DNA from: Sporopachydermia quercuum
Lineage: Eukaryota; Ascomycota; Sporopachydermiomycetes; Sporopachydermiales; Sporopachydermiaceae
Length of the DNA: 64,000 nt
Assembly (NCBI GenBank): GCA_001599295.1
Contig: BCGN01000007.1
Location: 198,433 to 262,432 of the forward strand
Direction of reading: 5' to 3'
Below are positions 34,174-45,476 of the stretch, piece after piece; position 1 is the stretch's first letter, and every line of letters begins with the position of its first letter. The notes beneath the pieces were generated by a model. That model did not search any database. It worked only from the letters and a program-made list of their open reading frames with translations, and was not told where the DNA came from. The translations under genes were made by a program, and so were the position numbers.

Positions 34174-36513
34174 TTTGATGATGTAAATATTTGATGATTA
34201 CCTTAATGTTTAGGAGGTCTCTGCCGATTCTTGTTGAATTTTTAATGCCAGCTGTCGAAATGAAAACACTACAACCTGGTTAGATAGGCACTGATTTAAT
34301 GACCTTACAGATGATTTCTCTTCCGTTGCTTTTCTATCAAAGACTGATTATCAAAACTGTACCTAGTGCTATAACTCTTACTGAATCTTCTAAGGAGAAC
34401 AGCAAATATTCTTGTTTTCCAAAGGTTATTCTTTCCATTAATTACATTGCTCTATGATGATCTCTGAGGCATCGAATTCAATGATGAAATACTCCGCTTG
34501 GTTATCTGATGATTTAAAGTTAAGGAAATAGGTTGTCTATTGAATTAGGTTTCAGTATCCTCATTTTGAATTAACGTTCAACTCTTGCATAATTATGCGT
34601 TAAGTACGGAACAAAGAGCTGTGAGATGAGAGAAGCTTTTGTTATTGCACGTAGTATTAGTTTATTTACCATGGAAACCAATAAAAATTATCAAAAAGTA
34701 AACAAGAATCTAACGGAAGAAATGACTCGGAATACGAGAATTCTAGAGCATTGTTCCAGCTAGCAAAAATGATTGCTTGGATTATGCTTTCGAAATAAAA
34801 CTTGTAGATAAAAGGACTGAGATCATGATCAAATATGCCTTCGATGAGTTTCAGGTAAGTTGCTGATTAGCTCTTGATTTGAAAGGATAAGGCTTAGGAA
34901 ATCGGCAAACGACTTCTATTATTACTTGAATATTGACAATAGTTGTTAATTCCGTCAGTAAGCCTCATAGTTTATAGCAGTAGAAGAGCTTTGGGATCAC
35001 TTTATACTATATGCTCGGTGAGAATTGTCTATGTATGTAGGTAACCTTATCACAAAATGAGTTAAATACTATCTTTCAGTTGNTATTCTTAAAATATTCA
35101 TTTTCAAAGTCAAGTATATACTCTGGCTTTACCAGAAAATGATATTATAGCACTTATCTTCTTATATTCCCATCTTCCAAGAGTAGATGGAAGCTACCCG
35201 GTTTCCTATCAATTATTTCCTAATTTGGACTACTAGTTTTTCTCTAGGGGAAACCTTAAATATAGGAAAACGGTATATGCCGTCCTCTAATGCTAGATGG
35301 GAACTGAATCGAACGGACAAAGTAAAAACCATTTGATGGCTAAAAACAAACGGTTTCTATGAATGAACGTCAAGCATGTCACACCCAGGATCAGTTTATT
35401 TAGCACACTTACTGGAATCTTGTAGGTTGTAAACAGATATCAATGACTATATACAGATCAACGGGCTCATGTTTGGAGTACATGTCACATCTAGTTCTTC
35501 ATTCTTGTTAAAGCTCCAAAGCATTCAATAACACTTCCTCATTATATCTTTTCCCTTCTATTGGAGAAGCATTTATCTTTTATAAGTTCCAACTACTAGA
35601 AAAGAAGAAGAAAAACAAATGTTCCTCATATTTCTCAAGCACATCGAATGAAGAATTCAAGTCTACATCTGGAAATCTTATAGGACCAACTCTAAATCTT
35701 TCTTTCCAAGAAGGGTTGGACAATGAAAAGGAGAATAGAAACCCTAATGGACGAAAAAAAGGTTTTAGAATATTTCTGGCCTATTTCACCAGGAGTTCAT
35801 CGTAAAGGTAGTTTAGTTGTTCATTAATTTATTACTTGGTCTCATTTTTCCGTCATCACATTCAGATTCACTTGTCGCCAAACTTCCTACTTCATATCCC
35901 TTCAGTATATTTCTTCCACCGCCAAAAACACTCTCACAACCTTTTTTTTTGGATTTTCTACATACACCTAAACCATAGTGATATCTTCCAAATATATGCA
36001 TAGTCAGCAACTATAAACCATAAAACACTGGATCACTGACTCTACATCCTCATCTCTCTCATCGATCCACCCACTCACTTCCCCAGATGTCCTGAACCAC
36101 CCCCTTAACGCATCCAAACACCTATTTCTTTCCGTATCCAGATGTACCTTAAGACAAACCCCAAAATCCCAATTCGGTAATCTCCAGTAAAAGCAAAACT
36201 GTTGGCAGATTTTCACAAAACCATAATTCAATCTCCAGTGTTCACAAACTGACCAAAACACATCTGGTGCTCTTTTCTGCTTATAAGCAACAGTGAGTGA
36301 TACTATTATGTATTGATGGACTGNTTAGCTATCACTACCTTACCTAAGCAGTTGTTTATTTGCTAGCTGGCAGATTACCTTTTTCCCTGGATTTCATAGA
36401 TACGTCCAAATCCACTCTCAATAACGAGCAATTGAAGTGATTGAAAGATATACCTTTGGTAATAGTCAGTTGAGAGAATTACCAACATAAGCAATCATAC
36501 AACCGCACGCACA
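34174..36513. other. Long divergent intergenic region, 2.3 kb
   Basis: Between the 2OG oxygenase (-) and MKT1 (+). It holds two ATG-less open stretches: about 36004-36320 on the minus strand (Cys/Trp-rich, roughly 105 codons) and about 35510-35800 on the plus strand (roughly 90 codons). Neither has a start codon or convincing splice sites. No RNA gene seen. Confidence 0.5.
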
Positions 36514-38871
36514 ATGCCGATTCGGGTTTTAGACTACTATTGTGCAGAACGATCGTTTCTACAGAATGGATTACCATTTGACGCGTTAACAGGTTCTAGG
36601 TTGGGAATCGATGTTGATTACTATCTATCACGACTTTTAGCCCCTAAGAAAGAGGTTCATTTGGACGCCATTGGTGGTTTTCCTTTAACTGTGAAACTTT
36701 ATATTGAGTCAGATCTCAGTACATTTGAAGCTTATGATATTACACCAGTATTTGTATTCAAGGGAATCAATATTGTTCCTAGCCAGAAGAATTTCGCTGA
36801 TATGGAATCAGCAATTAATAAAAGACGCCGAACGTGGGACACTTATTATAACTCATATCATAACTCGATGAATAGTATCGATAGAAAGATAATGACCGAA
36901 TCATTCAAAGAAAGTCATAGTGTACCTCAAGCAAGATCATATTTTACAGAACTAATGGAAATTTTCCATGAACGAAATGTCGATTATATAGTAGCACCTT
37001 ATGCCTCATCGGCTCAACTTGTTTATATGCTGAAATCAGATCAACAGTATATTGATGCAATTTATGGCCCACCAGAATGTTTCTTATATGGAGCAGATAA
37101 ATTATTACTATCCGTTGATATCACTGCTAAGATGTTCAGATGGATTGCACTAAATTCTTTATTGCAAGACTTAAATTTCACCAAAGACCAATTTGAAGCA
37201 GCATTTATTGTCAGTGGATCTGATTTGAATAAAAACAGTACATTTCCTTACTTTGATCAACAACTAAATATACCAGGAGGTTCATATGTTTCACCTTTGA
37301 AAATCTGCCAAGACGTTATCAACATAGGTGGATCTATTCTAGGTACATTGGCATCGATTCCAGAATCCAATGAAGCTGTGGACGAGTTTCAAGCATTAAT
37401 GGCAGCCTCCAAATTTATGCCAATACTCGACGACAGAGGATCAGTGAATTTACTGTCACAGGCACTATTTGATGACGGTGCTAGAACAAGCAGTAGAGAG
37501 GAAAATGGTCAATCACCTAAACCAACAAATGTCGCAGCTAGTAAATCACCCGAAGCTATCGGCAGTACTGGGAAGATCTCTTCTGATAATGACGAAGAGG
37601 AAGAGGAAAAGATTCCTAATGATCTATACAAAGTTTTAGGACAAAGATTACCTCACGAATTATATTTTTATCTTTCTGTTGGTCTAATAAGACCTCATTA
37701 TCTTGAGGCAGTAGTCTCAGGTGAACTTAAAGATTTTGCTCCATTGGATGGTGGAAGATCAACCGAGTATCAGAAATATGTTGCGTCAACACTGAAAATC
37801 AAAAGCCAAACTCTATCTTTACTAATCCAGTTTCTACCAAGATATTATCAATACAAAACATACACTAACCAACTATGGTTTGATTCCAACAATCCAAAAG
37901 AGCTAATAACAAAAATCACACCATCCATCTTCAATCAAGTAAGATCCTGGTTAATTAGGGACAAGTTTTTTGATGGTAAAGCATCAAATTTTAATGCCTT
38001 CTCTATTCCGTTACTTGTGACTAATCTCCTAGACAACGATTTTGCCTTAAAGACCATTTCCAAAAAACCAGAACCTGGTAAATCTGTAGAGAAGTTGGAA
38101 TCCCAACAAGAAATACTGAACAGTGCTTTAGGTAGGTTCTTACAACTGAACGAATATGCTGACCCAAATGACCATAAACTGATTGGATGGGGAAAAGTTC
38201 TAGCCTATGGTATCGACAATGATACTAATGAATTCACTGAAGAACTTCTTTGTTTTATTGGCTTACTATCTAAGAAAGCTTTAAATTTAGCAAACCCTTT
38301 TACTACAAATATTCCAGGATCGCCAAAATCTGGGTCCGATGAAGAAAATAAATTCATCACTACCATTTCACGGTTGGCTTGTTTCCTCAGTATTCATATC
38401 AAATCTATGAACTATTATGGACCTTTGAATCTGAGTCTTTTAGCCTTCCGAAGTTTCATTGAATATGAATCATTTTTACAAAGGAGTATTTTTGAATCGC
38501 TTCTAGTTTCTTCACTAGCCAACGACGAAGCAGATAGATTCCGTAATAATTTGGCTTGGACCGACATAACGGCTAAGATTCCATTCAGGAAAACTACCCC
38601 GAATACAATCTTAGGTACTGCTGTGCAAATATATTTAGAAGCAGTTGTTCAAAAGGACCTGAACTCAGGAGCTGTGGAAATTGCAAAGAAGAAGTTAACT
38701 GACGTTTTCAATTCCGGTCCTGACGACCTTTTCAAGGATATAGCTCGAACCAAATCCTTTGTTGAGCTTGTTTCTAAAGTTACGACAAAGGCAGCTGATG
38801 ATGGGTTAATTGAGACCTCTATTAAGGATTCATTTGTTAATGCGGACAAATGGCTCTCAGAGAGGATTTAG
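36514..38871 (+). CDS. MKT1: XPG-fold post-transcriptional regulator Mkt1
   Basis: 785 residues (S. cerevisiae 830). The N-terminus LGIDVDYYLSRLL and LDAIGGFPLTVKLYIESDL aligns closely with yeast Mkt1 (LDIDVNHYVSRLL, LDAIGGFPTSLKMYLESDL). ITPVFVFKGINIV, VAPYASSAQLVYMLKSD and IDAIYGPPECFLYGAD continue the XPG N/I-like core, which lacks the full acidic nuclease set. An acidic Ser-rich linker spans about 335-370, then PNDLYKVLGQRLPHELYFYLSVGL. The C-terminal domain (KIPFRKTTPNTILGTAVQIY) is typical. Mkt1 works with Pbp1 on mRNAs such as HO and nuclear-encoded mitochondrial messages, and natural alleles affect many traits in S. cerevisiae. Confidence 0.93.
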   Translation: MPIRVLDYYCAERSFLQNGLPFDALTGSRLGIDVDYYLSRLLAPKKEVHLDAIGGFPLTVKLYIESDLSTFEAYDITPVFVFKGINIVPSQKNFADMESAINKRRRTWDTYYNSYHNSMNSIDRKIMTESFKESHSVPQARSYFTELMEIFHERNVDYIVAPYASSAQLVYMLKSDQQYIDAIYGPPECFLYGADKLLLSVDITAKMFRWIALNSLLQDLNFTKDQFEAAFIVSGSDLNKNSTFPYFDQQLNIPGGSYVSPLKICQDVINIGGSILGTLASIPESNEAVDEFQALMAASKFMPILDDRGSVNLLSQALFDDGARTSSREENGQSPKPTNVAASKSPEAIGSTGKISSDNDEEEEEKIPNDLYKVLGQRLPHELYFYLSVGLIRPHYLEAVVSGELKDFAPLDGGRSTEYQKYVASTLKIKSQTLSLLIQFLPRYYQYKTYTNQLWFDSNNPKELITKITPSIFNQVRSWLIRDKFFDGKASNFNAFSIPLLVTNLLDNDFALKTISKKPEPGKSVEKLESQQEILNSALGRFLQLNEYADPNDHKLIGWGKVLAYGIDNDTNEFTEELLCFIGLLSKKALNLANPFTTNIPGSPKSGSDEENKFITTISRLACFLSIHIKSMNYYGPLNLSLLAFRSFIEYESFLQRSIFESLLVSSLANDEADRFRNNLAWTDITAKIPFRKTTPNTILGTAVQIYLEAVVQKDLNSGAVEIAKKKLTDVFNSGPDDLFKDIARTKSFVELVSKVTTKAADDGLIETSIKDSFVNADKWLSERI

Positions 38872-39520
38872 CATAGATTTATCCTTGTACTGAAAGTGAA
38901 ATAATTCGACAGATAGAAATATTATGGGTTCCTTTCTCAATGATGTGATCAAACCGTAGAGACTGGTAATTGTTTTATCCCTAGATCGACTAGCATAGTA
39001 TCCACTATACTTGTTAATCACTGATTACTTCGAATTTATTACTATCATTCTTGTTCCCTTGTCAATCAATCTTCACTATCTATCATCCTACTAAACAATT
39101 GATACGGAATAGCAAATCAGTTGAACTCCTCTGACATTAAAATATATGATAAATTAAACATCCTCATCACCATTATTTCAGTAGTATCTTCATCATTCAT
39201 ACAGTTCATTTATACATTTGTCTATCATTTTGTCTATCCACTTATCTATCAATTCATTATTTCCTTATCAAAACCTCCGTAGTATTTAACATGTTGATAG
39301 CATCATGTCTCCTGTCAAACTGTAAGGAGACGCGACGTTTAGATTACCTTATTTTCTCCATCTGTTTTCTGTTACAGTGCGAATGTCACAAGCTTTCTCT
39401 GCAATTCTTCTATGTGTCTCTATATTGGAGATGACTAGGCATATATATCTATAAATCATGCAAACAGTGTAAACTTGTATATACATCCGCTTTTTGTTGG
39501 TCTCTTGAACCTAAACAAAA
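38872..39520. other. Intergenic, 0.65 kb
   Basis: MKT1 3' flank and promoter of the small spliced gene. Pyrimidine-rich, no coding signal. Confidence 0.5.
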
Positions 39521-40144
39521 ATGGCATCGGCGGTGGAACTAATAAAAAACCGTAAAATCCCATATGAAGATGTTCTTCGGAGAGCAGAGGAACTGAAAAC
39601 AACAGTAAGTGGGTTAGAAACGAAAATGAGACTGGTATTAGTTTTCAAGCATCACATGGGTTTACAGGAAGAAACGGAGATGATAATCTGCTTTTGTTGG
39701 CGATGGAAAATAGGCTTCTAACTGTATGTTTTATAGGTGTCGGCGTTTCGACGTGAAATAGCAATGCTATTAGAAGAACTAGCTAATGTCAGTCCTTCTA
39801 CAGAACGTAAGTGTGTCTCTGATTTTACCTCCAAGTCGCAATCTGAGTCACAAGTTCACTCAATTCTAATATAATTTTCAGCAACCTCAGTTTATAGAAA
39901 TACTGTTGTCCGAGTGATGACCTTGAAGGCAGCATTAGATAAGTTCAAATCTGAATACAGCGAGTTACTACCTTACATTAATTATTATACTGTTGATAAG
40001 GCTAAGGAGAAGTTTCAAAATGCTACGACTAATAACAGTAATACTATAAACATTGTACCAAATAAGGTGGTAGATATTTCAATGGAGTTTGGCAATATAG
40101 ATAGTAATAATTCTGGATCAGCAAATCAACCGATTTTATTATAA
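39521..40144 (+). CDS. Small spliced protein with coiled coil, unrecognised
   Basis: Three exons: 39521-39604, 39737-39806 and 39882-40144, giving 138 residues. Intron 1 has a GTAAGT donor and TTCTAAC branch; intron 2 has GTAAGT and TTCTAAT. The spliced N-terminal half is helical and heptad-like (RKIPYEDVLRRAEELKTTVS, then FRREIAMLLEELANV, then RVMTLKAALDKFKSEYSELL). The C-terminal third is Asn/Ser-rich. There is no signal peptide or membrane segment. That three exons join to one continuous, compositionally uniform frame makes the gene credible. A subunit of a larger complex is a guess; I recognise no family. Confidence 0.7.
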
Positions 40145-40871
40145 ATTGATCAAAGAATGGTTTAAGGATGTTTGGCGATTGACGGTAAGGGGAGAATGGG
40201 AGATGAGGAGAGTTATTCCTCATGTGTACTATATCAAACTAACGATTATTCAATATAAATGAAGTATATAAATGAAGAATGAAGTAGTAAAAGTAAAATA
40301 TGTATTTGAAAAAAATCGACCAAATATTTGATTGAGCGGATAGAATATCGAGTTTTCCATAAGAAAGACAGAGCCGCCAGTTAAATAAAGTTGAGACTTG
40401 TCTGCGGTAATATGCACTACTTGCAGTATTTGAATTTTGAAGTGATTACCCTTTCAGTTACAACAGAAAACTACAACTAACTCATTGCCCACTACAGTCT
40501 CAATATATATAGATATCCTACTAATACTTGAAGGTTCTTCCCATTTCTCTTTTCTTATTATTTTGCTTCTTAACACTCACCAACAGTAACGTCGTACTTA
40601 TCATTATCATGAATTACAATTAAGGGTAATTTCCCTCCATTACCTTAAGTCTCACCTCAGTTTATTTCTAGAGTGAGACCTGAAGTTCTCTCTCATAGTA
40701 ACCAAAAAAATTTTCATACNATTATGGGAAGAAGTATATTATTCTCTTACCAGAGCTATTCAGGTTTTTTCAACTAAAATATCTATCAGACCATTTAACT
40801 AATTCTTGTTTTCATGCTATATATGAAACCTCCATTGATCCCGTTTCTTGCAATAATCCTAAACGTTCAAA
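40145..40871. other. Intergenic, 0.7 kb, UTP14 promoter
   Basis: Contains an RRPE-like element (listed separately) and otherwise AT-rich sequence. No gene seen. Confidence 0.5.
40704..40716. promoter_or_regulatory. RRPE-like element upstream of UTP14
   Basis: AAAAAAATTTTCA, reading TGAAAATTTTTTT on the other strand, matches the ribosomal RNA processing element shared by ribosome-biogenesis promoters in yeasts. It lies about 155 bases before the UTP14 ATG. I did not find a clear PAC partner (GCGATGAG). Confidence 0.45.
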
Positions 40872-43800
40872 ATGGGTAAAAAGATTACTGGTAGACTACG
40901 AAGTCAGAAACAGCAGGCTAGGAAGACCTCATCATCAATAAACAATGACAATAGCAATAAACGGCAGAAAAAGCTATCGAAAGCTCAGCCTGTGAAGGCT
41001 CATCTGAATAGGAAAGTACTGGATGTATTTTCTCGTGCTGAAAAGTATGATGAACTCGAAAAAGAAGAGGCTGATGGCTATGATGAAGCAGAAGATGAAT
41101 TAATGTCAGAAGATGATAGGGGAAGAGTAGTTATCAAACGATCAATGTTAACAGGCAATGAAGACGATGATGAAGAAGAGGAACATGATTTTATTGACGA
41201 GGAAATTGACTCTGACGAAGCATTTGGTTCAGATGATGATTTTGAAGTTCTTGATTCAAAATTTGGTACGCTGAAACGTAGTGGTGATGATGATGAATAT
41301 AGTGACGAATATGGCGATAGTGTAGATGAGGATGAACTCCAACCATTATCAGCTGTGTGGGATTTAGATGATTTAGATGAAACCAAATCCAAGAAAAAGG
41401 AAGCTGTGGGTTCTAAAGGTCTTCTGGAAGGATTTTCTCTGAAAACAGGATTTGATGATAGTGATAATGAGAGTGAGAATAGCGATGACAGAGGTAGCGA
41501 TAACGATATTGATGAGAAGGATTATGGAGTAGTTTTAAATGATGATTTCAATGATGACGATTTCAATGATGATGATAATGACCTCAGTGAAGATAACACT
41601 CATAATTCTGATACAGAAGATTCCGATGACAATGATAGTAATTCGGACAGTAATTCCGATTCTGAAGAAAATCAACTGTCTGATGAAGATATATTCGCTG
41701 AGAATCAACATTTATCAGATGATAATGATGATGGGTCTGATGTTGATGATTTCCAAAGAGAAGAAAAGCTACAGAAGCTTGTCAATTCCATCTCATCAAA
41801 ACAAGGCGATCCTATGAAGAAGGTTAAGAAACAGCTTGAAAAATCAACTGTGCTAGAAAATGAATTGGCACTACCTATTAATGATGTAAATAAGTTCTCT
41901 ATCAAAGATATGATGGAATCTATTAATGATTCATCAGCTCTAAATTCAATGGTTCTACTGAAATCCAAATTGAAAGAAGGAAATGGAGACAGTTCTGCTG
42001 CCTCCAAAAGTAAGAAACTTGCTGTGCCGTTGCCAAAGAGAATTCAGGAAAGACACAATAGAACTGCTGCTTTAGATATTGCTAAAGAAGAAGTTGATAA
42101 ATGGCAGGATGTTGTATCTGAAAACAGAAAAGCTGAACATCTCCAGTTTCCTATAAATCCGAGTGTTAAATTAAATGAAACAACTGGTTTCACTTCAATT
42201 CTCAAACCAACTACCGAACTTGAAACAAGGGTCAGTGATATCTTAGCTAAGGGTAATTTGCTCAAAGAACAAGATGAGTACAAGTTTGAACAAGCAGCTG
42301 TTGAAAAACTGTCAAAGGAAGAACTGCAAAAGAGAACCAATGAACTGCGATTGATGAGAGAATTGATGTTCAGAGAAGAAAAGAAGGCTAGAAGAATCAA
42401 GAAAATCAAATCAAAGTCGTACCATAAAGTCCATAGAAAAGAAAGAGAAAGAATGAAAGAATTAGTAGAGGGTGAAGGTGAAGATGGAGAAGAACATGAT
42501 ATGCAACGAGCAAGAGAAAGGATGTCTTTGAAACATAAGAATAATAATAAGTGGGCGAAATCTATGATCAATAGCGGAATGTCAAAAGATGCTGATGCTC
42601 GGGGTGAATTAGAAGAAATGATGAGGAGATCTCAACAGTTACGTAGTAAGATTATGGATAATGATGACGATGCCGAAGGTGATAGTGATAATAGTAATGA
42701 GTATAGTAACAGGAATCTTGATAATGATGGTGATGAAACTTATACTAGTGTCAACAGTAAGAATGGTCAGATTTCTTCTATTGGTTTAAGTGAGTTTCAA
42801 AGCGATGATGATAGTATTAACAATAGTGATGCTGACAGTGACACTGGTGCTACTTTCAAGGTAGTTAATGCTGGTCGAAGAGTTGTTGCTCCGTCAGCAA
42901 AAGCCACCAACAATGCATATAAAGAAATTGCTTCGAAAGCATCAGAATTGTATCAAGAGGATAATGACAGGAAGCTGGAGAACAGACTGGTCAATAAGTT
43001 CAAAACTCGTGAACCAAAGATTAGGAGTCATAATGAAAGTGATAACGATAGAACTAAAGAAAATGGAATTAATGATGATAGAGAGTCAAACACTAGCTAT
43101 AAATCGGTTTCAGCTGTAGGATTATCTGCTGCTAGCACTGTGGATAGCAATAACTCTGATACTAATAACGATGAAGCAAACCCTTGGCTTGATGACAGTG
43201 ATGATGATAATAAAGCAAGAAAATCGACTTCTAGAGTCAGAATTGTCACAGAAAAGAGCAGTCAACAAGAAAAGTCTCTACAGAAGCAAAACAAGCTTGT
43301 TAAAAGGAAAAGATCAGCCAAAGAAATCGNCGAAGATGAAGCAGCTATGATTTCTCTGGATAATGTCATTAAAGTCAATGGTAATAACCATGATGACAGC
43401 GACAATGATACTGATAATGATAATGACTATGGAGCTGATCATGATGGGGAAATGGTTGAATTGAAGAACGTCAAATCGTTCAAACAAAAGGATTTAGTTA
43501 AACGAGCATTTGCTGGCGATGATGTTGTGGATGAGTTTTTGTCGGAAAAACGTCAAATCATTGAAGATGAAGGTGACAAGGAAATCGATGTTACTTTACC
43601 TGGTTGGGGTTCATGGGGAGGAGTTGGAATTGAATCTAAGAATAAGAAGAAGTTTGTCAAGAAGATAAAAGGTGTTAAGGAGAATAAGAGAAAAGACGCT
43701 AGATTGAAAGATGTCATTATTAATGAAAGAGTCAATAAGAAGAATAGTAAGTTCACTGTGTCTAATGTACCCCATCCATTTGAGACCAGGGAACAGTATG

Positions 43801-43928
43801 AAATGTCACTTAGAATGCCTATTGGAAATGAATGGATAAGCAGGGATACACATCAACGGACAGTTATGCCGAGAGTTACTGTTAAGACTGGTAAGGTTAT
43901 TGATCCCTTGAAGAATCCTTTTAAATAG
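40872..43928 (+). CDS. UTP14: SSU processome component Utp14
   Basis: 1,018 residues. It begins MGKKITGRLRSQKQQARKTS; KVLDVFSRAEKYDELEKEEADG is the conserved N-terminal motif. Long Asp/Glu/Ser tracts follow (about 75-310). The core PLPKRIQERHNRTAALDIAK (about 385) and RRIKKIKSKSYHKVHRKERERM is the basic heart of the family. The C-terminus carries LPGWGSWGG followed by NVPHPFETREQYEMSLRMPI and VMPRVTVKTGKVIDPLKNPF, which are diagnostic. Utp14 activates the helicase Dhr1 to release U3 snoRNA during 18S rRNA maturation in the nucleolus. S. cerevisiae Utp14 is about 900 residues; the extra length is in acidic low-complexity linkers. N at 43330 hides one residue. Confidence 0.97.
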   Translation: MGKKITGRLRSQKQQARKTSSSINNDNSNKRQKKLSKAQPVKAHLNRKVLDVFSRAEKYDELEKEEADGYDEAEDELMSEDDRGRVVIKRSMLTGNEDDDEEEEHDFIDEEIDSDEAFGSDDDFEVLDSKFGTLKRSGDDDEYSDEYGDSVDEDELQPLSAVWDLDDLDETKSKKKEAVGSKGLLEGFSLKTGFDDSDNESENSDDRGSDNDIDEKDYGVVLNDDFNDDDFNDDDNDLSEDNTHNSDTEDSDDNDSNSDSNSDSEENQLSDEDIFAENQHLSDDNDDGSDVDDFQREEKLQKLVNSISSKQGDPMKKVKKQLEKSTVLENELALPINDVNKFSIKDMMESINDSSALNSMVLLKSKLKEGNGDSSAASKSKKLAVPLPKRIQERHNRTAALDIAKEEVDKWQDVVSENRKAEHLQFPINPSVKLNETTGFTSILKPTTELETRVSDILAKGNLLKEQDEYKFEQAAVEKLSKEELQKRTNELRLMRELMFREEKKARRIKKIKSKSYHKVHRKERERMKELVEGEGEDGEEHDMQRARERMSLKHKNNNKWAKSMINSGMSKDADARGELEEMMRRSQQLRSKIMDNDDDAEGDSDNSNEYSNRNLDNDGDETYTSVNSKNGQISSIGLSEFQSDDDSINNSDADSDTGATFKVVNAGRRVVAPSAKATNNAYKEIASKASELYQEDNDRKLENRLVNKFKTREPKIRSHNESDNDRTKENGINDDRESNTSYKSVSAVGLSAASTVDSNNSDTNNDEANPWLDDSDDDNKARKSTSRVRIVTEKSSQQEKSLQKQNKLVKRKRSAKEIXEDEAAMISLDNVIKVNGNNHDDSDNDTDNDNDYGADHDGEMVELKNVKSFKQKDLVKRAFAGDDVVDEFLSEKRQIIEDEGDKEIDVTLPGWGSWGGVGIESKNKKKFVKKIKGVKENKRKDARLKDVIINERVNKKNSKFTVSNVPHPFETREQYEMSLRMPIGNEWISRDTHQRTVMPRVTVKTGKVIDPLKNPFK

Positions 43929-44332
43929 GTTAGACGAACGGTAATGATGATGATGGGCATATGGATATATGTGCTTATATGGTCATATGAGGCATAGGAA
44001 GGAGGCTAAAGATGATTTATAGGGTATATATAGAGTTAGGGTTGAATGAAAAATGGTATCTATTAGATAAGAAAATGTACTACTTGGAAATATTCTTTTT
44101 TGGAAAATATGGTGTTAACATGATAGTTAAAACGATTTAAAGCAGATTCTCATGAAGAAGAGCTCACTCATTTATTAAGGATTGTTAGTAAGTTTATTAT
44201 ATTTTCTCTACAAGATTCAGCACTGGCTTAATCGTTTGATAACATTATCTACCTTTTATTTATTGGGTAGACTTCTTCTTACAAATAAGCAGCAATAGAG
44301 TAGAATTATACAAGTAAATTGAATAATTAAAC
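43929..44332. other. Convergent intergenic spacer, 0.4 kb
   Basis: 3' flanks of UTP14 (+) and PRE8 (-). No gene or notable structure. Confidence 0.5.
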
Positions 44333-45476
44333 CTATAGAGCTTCTAATCTATCGTCAATTTCCCTTGAGGACAATTTTCTAAATCTTGGGCCACGAACAT
44401 CATCAACACCTTTAAATCCTAATAAATCATCATTTGGTTCACCAATGACAGCGATTTCAATTGTATCGCCGGTCATTTCTCCTTCTATAGTTTCCTTGAG
44501 TGTTAAAAGTGCTATATGAATAGCGTCTTCTAATTCAAGTTCTTCATTCCATCTTTTCTCTAAAAATGTCTTGGCTGATGCACTTCCTTTCCCTATTGCT
44601 GTTGCCTTCCAAGGAAAAAATGCTCCGCTTGGATCAACTTGATATAAACTGTATTTAGCATTATCGTCATAACCACCAACCAACAAACTGACACCATAAG
44701 GTCTAACACCACCAGATTGGGTAGCTTCCTGCATAATTCTAGCAATATCTTGAACTAAGATCTTGGTTGGAGGATATTCATTATAGATTCGTTTATAATT
44801 TGTATGAGATACTCTTCTTGCTGCATCAACTAAAATTCTATAATCTGGTCCCATACCAGAATAAACGGTTCCAATATCAGGAGTTATTAACGATGCTTTT
44901 GATAATGACTCGTTTTTGATTAATTGTGACGTTGATTTCTTTTCAGTAGCAAGCACAATACCATTAGTGGCTGATGATTGTCTTTCGTTAGTATTCGATG
45001 GAAGGTAAATATGTATCATGATTGACGATAAAAATCATAATCCAAGAAAAACCATTGGCGATGGTTGACCTTAATAGATCCATGTCTACATACCTTTGAT
45101 TCCTAGTGATACAACACCTTGATTGACAGCATTTAATGCGTATTCTATTTGAACTAGTTTTCCACTAAGGAAACGCTGTTAGTATTCTGATAGTATAATG
45201 TAGAGTAGCATGGTATAGAGCTTGAGGCAGCATGAAGTAATGTTCTCTTCTCTTCATTCCCAGGAAACAACAGTTGAAAGTAATTAATTAGATACAATCA
45301 CTCTTGAATTTCTGAATAAGTAGCACACTTTCATATATCAACAATCAATCATTCTGTTGACTCCATAGTACCATCTACTTTCCATCGACATACATTCTTC
45401 TCATTCACTACTATTTCTCTTTTATGACATACCTTGGTGAAAATGTAGTCAGTGAAAACGAATATCGATCAGCCAT
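44333..45476 (-). CDS. PRE8: 20S proteasome subunit alpha2, three exons
   Basis: Exons (minus): 45476-45433, 45164-45094 and 44970-44333, total 250 residues, the same as S. cerevisiae Pre8. Splicing gives MADRYSFSLTTFSPSGKLVQ, then IEYALNAVNQGVVSLGIKAT and NGIVLATEKK, matching the alpha-subunit signature; both introns have GTATGT donors and TACTAAC branches. Later blocks IMQEATQSGGVRPYGVSLL, YQVDPSGAFFPWKATAIGKG and LEDAIHIALLTLKE are near-identical to yeast. An ATG at 45019 that would extend the last exon lies inside the intron. As an alpha subunit it forms the outer ring and gate and has no catalytic threonine. The CTG in SLTTF falls on an invariant leucine, supporting the standard code. 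No Rpn4 PACE site (GGTGGCAAA) was seen upstream. Confidence 0.97.

Noticed and set aside
41078-41392. Serine-rich minus-strand frame inside UTP14
   Set aside because: It mirrors the Asp/Glu codons of the real gene on the other strand.
44971-45019. An upstream ATG giving PRE8 the N-terminus MIHIYLPSNTNERQSSA
   Set aside because: This stretch contains the TACTAAC branch and ends in a CAG acceptor. Splicing instead restores GIKATNGIVLATEKK, which matches the proteasome alpha2 family.
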